DNA from: Flavobacterium haoranii
Lineage (GTDB): Bacteria; Bacteroidota; Bacteroidia; Flavobacteriales; Flavobacteriaceae
NCBI RefSeq assembly: GCF_009363055.1
Contig: NZ_CP045292.1
Location: forward strand, 2,728,001 to 2,792,000
Direction: 5' to 3'
DNA: 64,000 nt
Made by a program: the position numbers and the translations under genes. The number at the start of each line of letters is the position of its first letter. Within the stretch, counting starts at the first letter, position 1. The notes below the pieces were generated by a model, which had not been told where the DNA came from, did not search any database, and was given only the letters and a program-made list of their open reading frames with translations. Of the stretch, positions 47,170-58,180 are shown one piece after another.

Positions 47170-49005
47170 ATGAAAAAACTACTGTACATACTTACAACGC
47201 TATTTACAATTTCAATTTCTGCCCAAATCGATAAAATGGAACCGCCATTTTGGTTTGAAGGAATGAACAAAAGCGAAATTCAAATTCTGTTTTACGGAAA
47301 AAATATAGCACAAAATTCAGTTTCAGTTTCTAATAATGTTGTGATTACAAATGTCACTAAAACTGAAAATCCGAATTATCTTTTCGTTACGATTGACACA
47401 AAAAATGTTGTAGCACAAACTTTGAAATTTCAATTTAAAAACGGTAAAAAATCGTTTTCAAAAGATTTCGAAATCCAAAAGAGAAAAGAAAATTCAGCTA
47501 ATAGAAAAAGCTTCGATGCTTCAGATGTAATGTATTTGCTAATGCCAGATCGTTTTGCAAATGGTGACGAAAGCAACGATTCCTCTTCAAAATTACAAGA
47601 AAAAGGAAACAGAAGTTTACCAGGTGGAAGACACGGTGGCGACATTCAAGGAATTATAGATCATTTAGATTATATCCAAGAATTAGGTGCAACGGCAATT
47701 TGGTCAACCCCACTTTGCGAAGACAACGATAAAGGCTATTCGTATCACACCTACGGACAATCGGATGTGTATCAAATTGATGCTAGATATGGAACCAATG
47801 AAGATTACAAACGTTTAGCTGCGGAAATGCACAAACGTGACATGAAATTAATCAAAGATTATGTTACCAATCATTGGGGAGCAGAGCATTGGATGTTTAA
47901 AGATATTCCAACATACGATTGGTTTCATCAATTTCCGGGTTATGCACAAAGTAACTATCGAATGACTACTCAATTTGATTCAAATGCTTCAAAACGAGAT
48001 GCCAAATATTGTATGGATGGTTGGTTTGTGCCAAGTATGCCCGATTTAAATCAATCCAATCCTTTAGTGTTGAATTACTTAATTCAAAATGCAATTTGGT
48101 GGATTGAATATGCTGATTTAGACGGTTTACGTGTAGATACTTACTCTTATAATGATAAAGACGGCATTGCAAAGTGGACCAAAGCCATTACAGATGAATA
48201 TCCATATTTCAATATAGTTGGCGAAGTTTGGATGCACGATCAAGCTCAAATGTCTTATTGGCAAAAAGATAGTCCAATTGCTAAAATCCAAAGTTATAAT
48301 TCGTATTTGCCAAGTGTAATGGATTTTACATTGCACGATGCTTTTGGAAATGTTTTCAATGAAAACAATGCAGGTTGGAATGATGGTGTAATCAAATTCT
48401 ATGATAATTTTACCAATGATTTCTTGTATGCCAACCCAAATAATCTATTGATTTTCCTAGAGAATCACGATACGGGTCGTTTCAATCAAATCTATCAAAA
48501 CGACATTAAGAAGTACCAATTAGGAATTACGTTATTGGCAACCACTCGCGGAATTCCACAATTGTATTATGGTTCCGAAATTGGAATGGCAGGTGATAAA
48601 GGAAAAGGCGATGCTGATATTCGTCAAGATTTCCCTGGCGGATGGAAAGGCGATGCAAATAATGCGTTTACCAATTCTGGACGAACTGAAATACAAAAGC
48701 AATTTTTTGATTTCACCAAAAAACTATTGAATTGGAGAAAAAATAAAGAAGTCATTCATTCGGGGAAATTAACGCATTACATTCCGGAAAATAATGTGTA
48801 TGTGTATTTCCGGCACAACGATACAGAAAGCGTGATGGTAGTTTTGAATAATTCGTTAGACAATCAAAAAATAAAATTGAATCGATTCCAAGAAAATCTA
48901 AAGGGATTTACGTCTGGAAATGATATTCTTACTGGAAAAACTATCGATTTAAAAGAAGAATTATCAGTTGAAGGAAAATCAAGTTTAATTTTAGAATTAA
49001 AATAA
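47170..49005 (+). CDS. susA: Periplasmic GH13 neopullulanase/cyclomaltodextrinase-like enzyme
   Basis: This 611-residue protein has a signal peptide (MKKLLYILTTLFTISISAQ), an N-terminal Ig-like cyclomaltodextrinase-N domain (about 25-115; MEPPFWFEGM) and the GH13 barrel. Catalytic residues: Asp in ADLDGLRVDTYSY, Glu in NIVGEVWMHD and Asp in FLENHDTGRFNQ. It probably cuts maltooligosaccharides in the periplasm as SusA does. It belongs to the plus-strand sus group. Confidence 0.92.
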   Translation: MKKLLYILTTLFTISISAQIDKMEPPFWFEGMNKSEIQILFYGKNIAQNSVSVSNNVVITNVTKTENPNYLFVTIDTKNVVAQTLKFQFKNGKKSFSKDFEIQKRKENSANRKSFDASDVMYLLMPDRFANGDESNDSSSKLQEKGNRSLPGGRHGGDIQGIIDHLDYIQELGATAIWSTPLCEDNDKGYSYHTYGQSDVYQIDARYGTNEDYKRLAAEMHKRDMKLIKDYVTNHWGAEHWMFKDIPTYDWFHQFPGYAQSNYRMTTQFDSNASKRDAKYCMDGWFVPSMPDLNQSNPLVLNYLIQNAIWWIEYADLDGLRVDTYSYNDKDGIAKWTKAITDEYPYFNIVGEVWMHDQAQMSYWQKDSPIAKIQSYNSYLPSVMDFTLHDAFGNVFNENNAGWNDGVIKFYDNFTNDFLYANPNNLLIFLENHDTGRFNQIYQNDIKKYQLGITLLATTRGIPQLYYGSEIGMAGDKGKGDADIRQDFPGGWKGDANNAFTNSGRTEIQKQFFDFTKKLLNWRKNKEVIHSGKLTHYIPENNVYVYFRHNDTESVMVVLNNSLDNQKIKLNRFQENLKGFTSGNDILTGKTIDLKEELSVEGKSSLILELK

Positions 49006-49013
49006 TGTTACAT

Positions 49014-49043
49014 TGTCATTTCGAGCGTTAGCGAGAAATCTCA
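49014..49043. repeat. REP-like element, copy 3
   Basis: GTCATTTCGAGCGTTAGCGA followed by GAAATCTCAT has the same organisation as the copies at 18713 and 22779, with a TTTCG...CGAAA-type stem (ATTTCGAGCG and GCGAGAAAT). It sits between the two GH13 genes. Confidence 0.7.
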
Positions 49044-49074
49044 TAAAGCATATTTTTTTAAAATAACTAACATA

Positions 49075-50508
49075 ATGAAGAAAATAATTGTATCAGTTTT
49101 AACCATTTTGATTTTGTTTAGCTGTAAAAAAGAACAGCCGACAGAAATTCAACCTGAAGAGCAGAAATTAGAAGCTATAAACGAAACAACAGCAGAAAAC
49201 GCGGTTATTTACGAAGTAAACGTTCGTCAATATTCTCCTGAAGGAACTTTTAATGCATTTACAAAAGATATTCCGCAATTAAAAGAATTAGGTGTAAAAA
49301 TTATTTGGGTAATGCCCATTTTTCCTATTTCGGAAACCAAAAGAAAAGCAACCGGTGGCGATGATAGTAAATTTGCTTCTGAAATGCCAGAAGCGGAACA
49401 ACACAAATATTTAGGAAGTTATTATGCAGTTTCCGACTTTAAAAAAGTGAATCCTGAGTTTGGAACTATTGAAGATTTTAGAAATTTGGTAAAAACGGCT
49501 CATGAAAACGGGATGTATGTTATTTTAGATTGGGTTCCAAATCACACGGGTTGGGATCATGTTTGGATAAAAGAACATCCAGAATTTTACACTCAAAATG
49601 CTAAAGGGGAAATTATCGATCCAATTAATCCTGAAAATGGAAAATCTTGGGGTTGGTCAGATGTAGCGGATTTAAATTACGATAATCAAGAATTGCGCAA
49701 AGAAATGACTTCTGATATGTTGCATTGGGTGAAGAACGAAAATATTGATGGTTTCCGTTGTGATGTAGCAAGTAATGTGCCTTTAGATTTTTGGCAACAA
49801 GCGATTCCGCAATTAAGAAAAGAAAAAAATATCTTCATGTTAGCAGAAGCTTGGGAACCAGAATTATTAAAAGAGGGTTTGTTTGATATGGCGTATGCTT
49901 GGGAAGGTCATCATTTAATGAATGATATTGCAAAAGGCAAAAAGCTGGTTGCTGATTGGGATAACTACATGCAAAAAGTTTCTAAAGAATATGAAGCAAA
50001 TGATATTCTAATGAATTTTGTGGATAATCATGATGAAAATTCTTGGAATGGAACAATCAATTCAAGGTTAGGTAAAGCTAGAGAAGCTATGATAGCTTTG
50101 TCTTATGTGACGCCGGGAATGCCTTTGATTTATAGCGGAGATGAATATGGATTAGACCATAGTTTAAAGTTTTTTGAAAAGGATTCTATTCCAAAAATAA
50201 AAGGGAAGGAATGGGATTTGCTAACGAAGTTAGGAAAATTGAAAAATAACAGAATCGCTTTAGCTGGAGGAAAACAAAAAGCGAGTTATAAGAAAATTGA
50301 AACGTCTAATCCTAACATTTTAGCATTTGAAAGAGCTAAAGATGGTAATAAAATAATTTTCATAGCTAATTTAAGTAATGAAGTACAAGGATTTGAAAAT
50401 CCATTTCATCAATCTTTTACAGATTATATAAAAAATGAAAAATATGATTTGTCATCTACATCTTATTTAAAATTAAAACCTTGGCAGTATTTTATATTAG
50501 AAGAATAA
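49075..50508 (+). CDS. GH13 alpha-amylase lipoprotein
   Basis: This 477-residue protein has a lipoprotein signal (ILFSCKKEQ) and a compact GH13 barrel. Catalytic residues are Asp in IDGFRCDVASNVP, Glu in FMLAEAWEPE and Asp in FVDNHDENSWNG. It lacks a CBM and is shorter than the other two GH13 enzymes of the locus. As a lipoprotein it may face the periplasm or the cell surface; no clear surface-export signal directly after the Cys is seen (KKEQ). It ends the sus region before a strong terminator. Confidence 0.92.
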   Translation: MKKIIVSVLTILILFSCKKEQPTEIQPEEQKLEAINETTAENAVIYEVNVRQYSPEGTFNAFTKDIPQLKELGVKIIWVMPIFPISETKRKATGGDDSKFASEMPEAEQHKYLGSYYAVSDFKKVNPEFGTIEDFRNLVKTAHENGMYVILDWVPNHTGWDHVWIKEHPEFYTQNAKGEIIDPINPENGKSWGWSDVADLNYDNQELRKEMTSDMLHWVKNENIDGFRCDVASNVPLDFWQQAIPQLRKEKNIFMLAEAWEPELLKEGLFDMAYAWEGHHLMNDIAKGKKLVADWDNYMQKVSKEYEANDILMNFVDNHDENSWNGTINSRLGKAREAMIALSYVTPGMPLIYSGDEYGLDHSLKFFEKDSIPKIKGKEWDLLTKLGKLKNNRIALAGGKQKASYKKIETSNPNILAFERAKDGNKIIFIANLSNEVQGFENPFHQSFTDYIKNEKYDLSSTSYLKLKPWQYFILEE

Positions 50509-50532
50509 AATAGCTTTCATTTAAAATTTTAC

Positions 50533-50563
50533 AGCATTTGGTTCGTACCAAATGCTTTTTGTT
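50533..50563 (+). terminator. Terminator at the end of the starch locus
   Basis: AGCATTTGGT-TCGT-ACCAAATGCT is a perfect ten-base-pair stem followed by TTTTGTTTT. Confidence 0.93.
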
Positions 50564-50593
50564 TTAAATAACTTGAAAATTAAATAATTAAGG

Positions 50594-50624
50594 TTTGGAT
50601 TATAAAAAATAATTTCTACCTTTG
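50594..50624 (+). promoter_or_regulatory. rpsL operon promoter (consensus -33/-7)
   Basis: TTTG at 50594-50597 is followed after exactly 19 bases by TACCTTTG at 50617-50624. The leader of about 45 bases contains a small stem CCCTA-AAA-TAGGG (50629-50641), a possible ribosomal-protein control site. Confidence 0.9.
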
Positions 50625-50673
50625 CCGTCCCTAAAATAGGGTAGTTAAAAAAAGTATTAATTTATTAGTAATT

Positions 50674-51054
50674 ATGCCAACAATTCAACAATTAGTAAGA
50701 ACTGGAAGAGCCAAAATAACTAAGAAGAGTAAATCGGCTGCTTTAGATTCTTGTCCTCAAAGAAGAGGGGTTTGTACGCGTGTTTACACTACAACACCTA
50801 AAAAACCAAACTCAGCAATGCGTAAAGTTGCGCGTGTGCGTTTGACAAATGGTAATGAAGTAAATGCTTACATCCCAGGAGAAGGACACAATCTACAAGA
50901 GCACTCGATAGTATTAGTTAGAGGTGGAAGGGTAAAAGATTTACCAGGAGTTAGATACCACATCGTTCGTGGTGCTTTGGATACAGCCGGAGTTAACGGT
51001 CGTTTACAAAGAAGATCTAAATATGGTGCTAAACGCCCTAAAGACAAAAAGTAA
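50674..51054 (+). CDS. rpsL: Ribosomal protein S12 (uS12)
   Basis: This 126-residue protein of the 30S decoding centre has the signature [18 protein letters not shown]. The streptomycin-relevant loop reads [11 protein letters not shown], with Lys at the classical resistance position (K43-type), and [14 protein letters not shown], so no resistance change is evident. It is the first gene of the str operon, with its own consensus promoter. Confidence 0.98.
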   Translation: MPTIQQLVRTGRAKITKKSKSAALDSCPQRRGVCTRVYTTTPKKPNSAMRKVARVRLTNGNEVNAYIPGEGHNLQEHSIVLVRGGRVKDLPGVRYHIVRGALDTAGVNGRLQRRSKYGAKRPKDKK

Positions 51055-51079
51055 TTTTAAAAACTTTTAAAGAAAAGAC

Positions 51080-51556
51080 ATGAGAAAAAGACAGGCCAAA
51101 AAAAGACCTCTTTTACCAGATCCAAAGTTTAACGATCAATTAGTAACACGTTTTGTGAATAACTTAATGTGGGATGGTAAAAAATCAGTTGCTTTCAAAG
51201 TGTTCTACGATGCTTTAGAAATTGTAGAAAACAAAAAGCAAGATGCTGAAAAATCAGCATTAGAAACTTGGAAAGACGCTTTAACTAATGTTATGCCTCA
51301 CGTAGAAGTTCGTTCTCGTCGTGTGGGTGGAGCTACTTTCCAAATCCCAATGCCAATTCGTCCAGATAGAAAAATTTCTATGGCGATGAAATGGATGATT
51401 CTTTATGCAAGAAGAAGAAATGAGAAATCTATGGCTGCTCGTTTAGCGTCTGAAATTTTAGCTGCTGCTAAAGAAGAAGGTGCTGCAGTTAAGAAAAGAA
51501 TGGATACTCACAAAATGGCTGAGGCTAACAAAGCATTCTCTCACTTTAGATTTTAA
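51080..51556 (+). CDS. rpsG: Ribosomal protein S7 (uS7)
   Basis: This 158-residue protein nucleates assembly of the 30S head. It has the signature [20 protein letters not shown] and the [12 protein letters not shown] beta-hairpin. It lies 25 bases after rpsL and 20 before fusA, in the conserved str order. In E. coli S7 represses its own operon; no equivalent site is obvious here. Confidence 0.98.
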   Translation: MRKRQAKKRPLLPDPKFNDQLVTRFVNNLMWDGKKSVAFKVFYDALEIVENKKQDAEKSALETWKDALTNVMPHVEVRSRRVGGATFQIPMPIRPDRKISMAMKWMILYARRRNEKSMAARLASEILAAAKEEGAAVKKRMDTHKMAEANKAFSHFRF

Positions 51557-51576
51557 TTCATAAAGAACACAACAAA

Positions 51577-53712
51577 ATGGCAAGAGATTTAAAATATACA
51601 AGAAATATCGGTATTGCAGCTCACATTGATGCGGGTAAAACTACAACAACTGAGCGTATTTTATTCTATACTGGTAAAACTCATAAAATTGGTGAGGTTC
51701 ACGAAGGTGCCGCTACAATGGACTGGATGGAGCAAGAAGCTGAAAGAGGTATTACAATTACTTCTGCAGCTACTACTTGTGAGTGGAATTTCCCAACTGA
51801 GCAAGGTAAGCCAACAGCAGATTCGCATTCTTACCACTTTAATATTATCGATACTCCAGGTCACGTTGACTTTACAGTTGAGGTAAACCGTTCGTTACGT
51901 GTATTAGATGGTTTAGTATTCTTATTTTCTGCGGTAGATGGTGTTGAGCCACAATCAGAAACTAACTGGAGATTAGCTGATAACTATAAAGTTCCTCGTA
52001 TGGGATTTGTTAACAAGATGGACCGTCAAGGGTCTAACTTCTTAGCAGTTTGTCAGCAAGTTAAAGATATGTTGAAATCAAACGCTGTGCCTTTAGTGTT
52101 ACCTATTGGTGATGAGGCTGATTTCAAAGGAGTAGTTGATTTAATCAAAAACCAAGCAATTGTTTGGCATGATGATACTCAAGGAGCTACTTTTGATATC
52201 GTTGCAATCCCAGAAGATATGATTGCTGATACTAAGAAATATAGAGCGCAATTAATCGAAGAGGTTGCTGCATATGATGAAAACTTATTAGAGAAATTCA
52301 TGGAAGATGAAGACTCTATTACAGAAGAAGAAATCAATAATGCATTAAGAAGAGCAACAATTGATATGGCTATTATTCCAATGTTATGTGGATCTTCATT
52401 CAAAAACAAAGGAGTTCAGTTTATGTTAGATGCTGTTTGTAAATTCTTACCTTCTCCATTAGATAAAGAAGCTATTGAAGGAACAAACCCTGATACTGAT
52501 GAGCCAATTTCAAGAAAACCATCTGTAAATGATCCATTCGCGGCTTTAGCATTTAAAATTGCTACTGACCCTTATGTTGGTCGTTTGGCTTTCTTCCGTG
52601 CTTATTCAGGACGTTTAGATGCTGGTTCTTATGTGTTGAACAACCGTTCAGGTAACAAAGAGCGTATCTCTCGTATCTATCAAATGCACGCTAACAAGCA
52701 AAATGCAATTGAATATATTGAGGCTGGAGATATTGGAGCAGCTGTAGGATTTAAAGATATCAAAACTGGAGATACTTTATCAGATGAAAAACACCCAATC
52801 GTGTTAGAATCAATGGTATTCCCTGATCCAGTAATCGGTATCGCAGTTGAGCCTAAAACAAAAGCTGATGTTGATAAAATGGGTATGGCTTTAGCTAAAT
52901 TGGCTGAAGAAGATCCTACTTTTACAGTAAGAACTGACCATGCTTCAGGACAAACAATTATTTCTGGAATGGGTGAGCTTCACTTAGATATCATCGTGGA
53001 TCGTATGAGACGTGAGTTTAAAGTGGAAGTTAACCAAGGTGAGCCACAAGTTGAGTACAAAGAGGCATTTACTAGAAAAGCACAACACAGAGAGGTTTAT
53101 AAAAAACAATCTGGAGGTCGTGGTAAATTTGGTGATATCGTATTCGAAATTGGACCAGCTGACGAAGTTGACGGAAAAGTTCCAATGGGATTACAATTCG
53201 TTAACGAAGTTAAAGGTGGTAACGTACCAAAAGAGTATATTCCAGCTGTAGAAAAAGGTTTCAGAGAAGCTATGAAATCAGGACCTTTAGCAGGTTATGA
53301 AGTTGATAGTTTGAAAGTAACTTTAACGGATGGATCTTTCCACCCTGTGGATTCGGATGCTCTTTCTTTCGAATTGGCTGCTAAATTAGGATATAAAGAA
53401 TCTGCAAAAGCTGCAGGTGCTGTAATCCTTGAGCCAATCATGAAATTAGAAGTGTTAACTCCAGAAGAGAACATGGGTGATATCGTTGGGGATTTAAATA
53501 GAAGAAGAGGTCAAGTAAACAATATGGATGATAGAGCTGGTGCTAAAGTTATTAAAGCGTCTGTGCCTCTTTCTGAAATGTTTGGTTATGTAACTACTTT
53601 AAGAACATTATCTTCAGGTAGAGCAACTTCAACTATGGAATTCTCTCACTATGCAGAAACTCCTTCTAATATTTCTGAAGAAGTTATCAAAAAAGCTAAA
53701 GGTGGTAATTAA
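51577..53712 (+). CDS. fusA: Elongation factor G
   Basis: This 711-residue translocation GTPase has G1 [15 protein letters not shown], the switch [13 protein letters not shown] region, G3 DTPGHVDF, G4 NKMD, and the EF-G domains II-V with the domain IV region [12 protein letters not shown] and [11 protein letters not shown]. It is full length and part of the str operon. It is followed by rpsJ after 11 bases; tuf is not here, which is common in Bacteroidota. Confidence 0.98.
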   Translation: MARDLKYTRNIGIAAHIDAGKTTTTERILFYTGKTHKIGEVHEGAATMDWMEQEAERGITITSAATTCEWNFPTEQGKPTADSHSYHFNIIDTPGHVDFTVEVNRSLRVLDGLVFLFSAVDGVEPQSETNWRLADNYKVPRMGFVNKMDRQGSNFLAVCQQVKDMLKSNAVPLVLPIGDEADFKGVVDLIKNQAIVWHDDTQGATFDIVAIPEDMIADTKKYRAQLIEEVAAYDENLLEKFMEDEDSITEEEINNALRRATIDMAIIPMLCGSSFKNKGVQFMLDAVCKFLPSPLDKEAIEGTNPDTDEPISRKPSVNDPFAALAFKIATDPYVGRLAFFRAYSGRLDAGSYVLNNRSGNKERISRIYQMHANKQNAIEYIEAGDIGAAVGFKDIKTGDTLSDEKHPIVLESMVFPDPVIGIAVEPKTKADVDKMGMALAKLAEEDPTFTVRTDHASGQTIISGMGELHLDIIVDRMRREFKVEVNQGEPQVEYKEAFTRKAQHREVYKKQSGGRGKFGDIVFEIGPADEVDGKVPMGLQFVNEVKGGNVPKEYIPAVEKGFREAMKSGPLAGYEVDSLKVTLTDGSFHPVDSDALSFELAAKLGYKESAKAAGAVILEPIMKLEVLTPEENMGDIVGDLNRRRGQVNNMDDRAGAKVIKASVPLSEMFGYVTTLRTLSSGRATSTMEFSHYAETPSNISEEVIKKAKGGN

Positions 53713-53723
53713 TTTTTAAAAAG

Positions 53724-54029
53724 ATGAGTCAAAAAATTAGAATAAAATTAAAATCTTACGATCATAACTTAGTTGATAAATCAGCTGAGAAAATCGTAAA
53801 GACTGTAAAAAGTACAGGTGCTGTTGTAACTGGTCCAATTCCGTTACCAACGCATAAAAAGATTTTTACTGTATTACGTTCTCCACACGTAAACAAAAAA
53901 TCTAGAGAGCAATTTGAATTAAGCTCATATAAAAGATTATTAGATATTTATAGTTCTTCTTCAAAAACTATTGATGCTTTAATGAAATTAGAGTTGCCAA
54001 GTGGTGTTGAAGTAGAAATTAAAGTTTGA
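53724..54029 (+). CDS. rpsJ: Ribosomal protein S10 (uS10)
   Basis: This 101-residue S10 has [15 protein letters not shown] and the [29 protein letters not shown] stretch split by the rRNA-contacting loop. S10 also acts in transcription antitermination with NusB in other bacteria. It ends the str operon here: a terminator follows instead of the usual rplC. Confidence 0.98.
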   Translation: MSQKIRIKLKSYDHNLVDKSAEKIVKTVKSTGAVVTGPIPLPTHKKIFTVLRSPHVNKKSREQFELSSYKRLLDIYSSSSKTIDALMKLELPSGVEVEIKV

Positions 54030-54052
54030 TAGAATTTTTAACTACTTAGAGT

Positions 54053-54081
54053 AACTCCCAGCGAAAGTTGGGAGTTTTTTT
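54053..54081 (+). terminator. Terminator after rpsJ
   Basis: AACTCCCA-GCGAAAGT-TGGGAGTT is a stem followed by seven Ts. It separates rpsJ from the rest of the S10 genes. Confidence 0.92.
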
Positions 54082-54230
54082 GTTTTTAAAATAGTTAAAA
54101 CGAATAGAATATGTGAAGTTGAATTTAAAAAAAATAAAAAACATAAGTTAAAAACGGAAATAAATTATGTTTTTCTTGCACATGTCATTTTTTTTTTTTT
54201 TCGCATGTATAATTTTTAAAACATTATACA

Positions 54231-54518
54231 ATGAAAAAAGTTCTTTTAATTTTAGCTTTAATGCTAAGCGTGGTAAGTTTTGCTAACAATAGCGAAGCAA
54301 AGACAGAAATTGCTGAAGTAGTATCTTATACTTTAGAAGTAAGAAACAATAAAGGTACGGTTTTACATACAAGACAGTTTAGTACTGAAAAAGATTTATT
54401 GACATATTGTTATGATTCTGTAATGATGTATTATATGTATTCATATACAGATTTTGAAACAGGTCAATCGATGGATATGTATCAAGTTGTAACAACTAGA
54501 CGCTGTATAACAGTTTAA
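54231..54518 (+). CDS. Small exported hypothetical protein
   Basis: This 95-residue protein has a signal peptide (MKKVLLILALMLSVVSFA) and a mature part of about 75 residues rich in Tyr and Met (SVMMYYMYSYTDFETGQSMD), with two Cys (LTYCYDS and RRCITV) that could form a disulphide. I do not recognise a family. It is a single-gene unit between two terminators. Confidence 0.7.
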   Translation: MKKVLLILALMLSVVSFANNSEAKTEIAEVVSYTLEVRNNKGTVLHTRQFSTEKDLLTYCYDSVMMYYMYSYTDFETGQSMDMYQVVTTRRCITV

Positions 54519-54530
54519 TAACACTTAAAT

Positions 54531-54557
54531 AATCCCAAATTTAAGTTTGGGATTTTT
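54531..54557 (+). terminator. Terminator after the small exported protein
   Basis: AATCCCAAA-TTTAAG-TTTGGGATT is followed by a T-rich tail, ten bases before the GLPGLI gene start. Confidence 0.88.
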
Positions 54558-54566
54558 ATTTTTTAT

Positions 54567-55366
54567 ATGAAAAAAATCTATAAAATAATTATAATTTATT
54601 TGGGGTTTACAATTTCTACATTCGGACAAACTTTACTAGTTAAATATTGTGAAAATTCTATTATTTCAGAGGAAAGATTAAAGGAGTTGCCAGAAGAAAT
54701 TAGGAATGAAAGAATGAAGAAAAAAAATATAATTTATTTGTTGATGTAAATAAAGGTTTGTCTTATTATGTGAATGATGTTTATACTAAAAACTCTAGTT
54801 ATAACACTGAATATGAAAAAGAGACGCAATATGACGATCATGTAGAAATAATTACTACAAAAGTAATTGTTGACCTGAAGAATACTGAAAAATTTTATTA
54901 TAAAGATTTTGGTAAGGATGAAATGCTCTTTGAGTTTTTTAACGGTGACCAGTTGTTTACGGGTAAAGACTCTTTAAAAAATTGGAATTGGCAATTAACA
55001 AATGAAACTAAAATAATTTATGGTTATACTTGTAAAAAAGCAACGGCTGTTTGGGGTAGAGGTGAGTATGTTGCATGGTTTACTGAAGATATTCCTGTAC
55101 AGGCAGGTCCTGAAAAATTTGATGGTTTACCTGGTTTGATTTTATATGTGGGAACTCCGTATTATGAATATTCTGCTGTGTTGGTTAAAGAGATGAAAGA
55201 TAAGGTTAATATTGAAAAACCAAATTTTGATAAAATAAAAACATATACGCTTGAGGAAATTAATGATATAATTAAACAAAAGATAAAAGGATTACAGTCT
55301 TCAAGCATTACAACTCAAGATGGTGATAAAACAATTACCCGCGAAACAATTATTTACAAAAACTAA
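54567..55366 (+). pseudogene. GLPGLI-family exported protein, frameshifted
   Basis: The N-terminal frame gives a signal peptide (MKKIYKIIIIYLGFTISTFG). The second frame carries the family motif FDGLPGLILYVG and the YVAWFTEDIPVQAGPEKFDG region. They join if the A8 run at 54720-54727 has one more A (KKKKYNLFVDVNKGLSYYVN), giving 266 residues, the family norm. GLPGLI proteins are Bacteroidota periplasmic proteins of unknown function that often precede a TonB-like outer-membrane protein, as here (next ATG follows directly). Confidence 0.85.
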
Positions 55367-57999
55367 ATGCAAAAAAGATTAATTTGGTTATTATTATTTT
55401 ATCCTTTTTCATCTTTTTGCCAAAGTTTAGAAGGAATAGTTCTTGATAGTCTACAAAAACCCATACCGTTTGCAAATGTGCAGTTAATAGAAAAAAACAC
55501 TTTTAAAAGTGTTTTTTTTTCGCAAACAAATGACGATGGGCAATTTTCAATTAATTGTAAAACTATTGATTTTCCAATAGTTTTAAAAATTACACATTTA
55601 TCTTTTCAAAAAGAAGAAATAGAAATAAATAATTGTGATAAGATACGTCTCATACTAAAAAGCAAAACTACTCTTTTAAAAGAAATTATTCTTGAGCAAA
55701 ATGTTTTTGATGTTGTAGAACAAAATGATACTTTAAAGTATAATTTAAAAAGACTTTTAAATGGTTCCGAGAGTAAACTTAAAGATATTATTGAAAAACT
55801 TCCAGGTTTATCAATTGACGAAAATGGAAAAATACGTTATAATGGAAAAAAGATAGATCATTTACTTTTAGACGGTGACGATTTTTATAACGACCAGCAC
55901 CAACTGGCGACAGAAAATTTAACACCCGAAATGATCGAAAAAATTGAAGTTCTCAAAAATTACCAAGACTTATCTTCAATTAAAGGATTTGAAAATTCAG
56001 GAGCAACTGCATTGAACATTGGCTTGAATGAAAAATTTAAAAATATGTTTAAGGGAACTGTTGAGGTAGAAGGTGGTTATAAAGAAAAATATAAACTCAA
56101 TGCCAATACATTTAATTTTGGTAAAAGCCTTAAATACAATTTATTATTGAATACAAACAACATCAATAAGAATGTATTTACAATAAACGATTTTTTAAAT
56201 ATAAAAAAGAGTTTAGGTTCAAAAGCGTTGAGTGAAAGCTCAGGTAATTCAGAGATAATACAAGAAGAAGATTTGCCGGAGTTTTTATTTAGCACTGATC
56301 TAATTAAGGGTAAAACGGTTCAAAATTATACATTCAATTTGTCCCAAAAACAGAACAATAAAAAAATCGATTTTTTTTCAGTTTTAAATAAAATAAATCA
56401 AAATGAATTTACTAATGGTAAACAGATATTTTTTGACGGTAGTCCATCTGTTTTAAAACATAACACAATTGGTGGAGTTTCGGTATATTCAACTAATATT
56501 CTAAAATTTGAGAACAAAATAAATGAAAAAAAATACTTTTCTATAAATTCCTATCTTATATTTAATAAAGACATTCAGGATTCCTACATAGGCAATCAAA
56601 TTTTAACAACAGGTGGTGAAACTGCTTTTGAAAATGATTTGGTAAATAAACATCTGAAATTGGGCTTTAATACCAAGTATAAAAATAAACTTTCCGAAAA
56701 AATTCTTTTAGAAGCAAATCTAATTGGTGATTATTCAAAGGTTTCTAATAATCTTGAAATTGTTTCAACCAAAGTTTTAACCCAATTTGATTCAAATGAA
56801 AATTGGTTAACACAAAAAAATAATTACAATTCTTTTTTTTAGGAGCAAAAGGTAGCTTGGTGGTTAAGATAAATAGTAAAAGTAGTCTTAATTTAGGGTT
56901 AAAATCGATAAATAGAAATGAAACATTGCAAAATAGAAATACACTACAAGAATCATATATTTTTAGAACTAATTTTCAAACAACTGAGAATAGTATGTTA
57001 ATTAAATATAATTGTAAAATAAATAAGTTTTTTAAATATTCAGCGGGTATTGACTTTATAAGTAAAAATTACTCAATAAATTCAGTAAATGATAAATTTT
57101 TCATAGTGCTACCAAGTGCTGAATTTACATATACACCAAGTAAAAATTTAAACTTCGGAATTTTTTATAATGCTGCAAAATCCGATTATTCGGTATATCA
57201 AATGGCAAATGGTAAAATAATTCAAGATTATAGAACTTTAACTCAAAAAAGTAATTTGACAATTGAAAAAATTAGAACTAATAATTTACAATTCAACACT
57301 TCTTATTCAAAGCCAACTGCGAATATTTTTTCTTTTTTAAATATTTCATATTCGCAACTTCCTAAATCAATTAATAAGTCATTTGATAATAATAATCAAT
57401 TAACGAAAGAACAATATATATATTCAAACTTAGATAAATCTTTATATATGCTTTTCTTTGGTGAAAAAAAATTTAATAAGATTCCACTTGGCTTTAACAT
57501 AGAATCATTAAATTCAGTTTTTAAGAAAGCAACTTATATTAATGAGATAAGAAATGTAAATGAAAATTCTCAAAATAAAATTACAGTTGAAGCAAAATCC
57601 TATTTTAAAAAGAACAATTTCAATTTGGCAACAGGTTTTGAATATTTATCAAGTAAAAATGATAACCTGACAAGCAATATAACTAATAGTTATAAGCAAT
57701 ACAGTCCATACTTAAAATTCAATGGAAAGATTTTAGAAGATAAAATTTATTGGGAAACCAAAGTGACATTGCATAAATTTGAAACATCTTCCACTGCTGT
57801 TGATGATATTTACGATATTGGCTTTTTGTTGAAATATGATTTAAAAAATTTTAACTTTTATCTTTTGGGTAGCAATATTCTTAATATTAGTGAGAATAAT
57901 ACTAAAAACTCGATTAATTATAATCAAGTATTTGCAGAAGAAACAACTGTAAGTTCTTTTTCAGGATTTGTCAATTTAGGAATTTCTTTTTCGTTTTAA
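55367..57999 (+). pseudogene. Carboxypeptidase-regulatory-like/TonB-type outer-membrane protein, frameshifted
   Basis: A protein of about 877 residues when repaired. It has a signal peptide (MQKRLIWLLLFYPFSSFCQ), a carboxypeptidase-regulatory-like domain (about 20-105; LEGIVLDSLQKPIPFANVQL), a plug-like part (KLKDIIEKLPGLSIDENGKI) and a long barrel ending FVNLGISFSF. The frame breaks in the T8 run at 56833-56840; one more T reads SFFLGAKGSLVVKINS. It directly follows the GLPGLI gene and its partner role is known only by association. The substrate is unknown. Confidence 0.85.
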
Positions 58000-58087
58000 T
58001 ATAGACTATTTAAAGTCATTTTATATGGTTTAAAATTCATCAAAAAAAAATCTTTGTAAAATTTCTTAAAAAAAAGAAAATCAATTG

Positions 58088-58118
58088 TTTGTATAATAAA
58101 ATAAAAAGTTTACCTTTG
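58088..58118 (+). promoter_or_regulatory. rplC operon promoter (consensus -33/-7)
   Basis: TTTG at 58088-58091 and TACCTTTG at 58111-58118 are separated by exactly 19 bases, as in the rpsL and rpsO promoters. The predicted transcript starts near the following CACCCC. Confidence 0.9.
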
Positions 58119-58125
58119 CACCCCA

Positions 58126-58147
58126 TTGGGAAAAGTGTTTTTCTCAA
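58126..58147 (+). promoter_or_regulatory. rplC leader hairpin
   Basis: TTGGGAAAA-GTGT-TTTTCTCAA forms a nine-base-pair stem (one G-U pair) in the leader, about 35 bases before the rplC ATG. It may be a ribosomal-protein autoregulatory or stability element; L4 plays such a role in E. coli, but no homology to that leader is evident. Confidence 0.45.
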
Positions 58148-58180
58148 CGAAATAAGAATATTAATTAATAATTGTTAAAT

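Noticed and set aside
50674..51054. Streptomycin-resistance change in S12
   Set aside because: The loop [11 protein letters not shown] has the common wild-type Lys, so no resistance substitution is seen.
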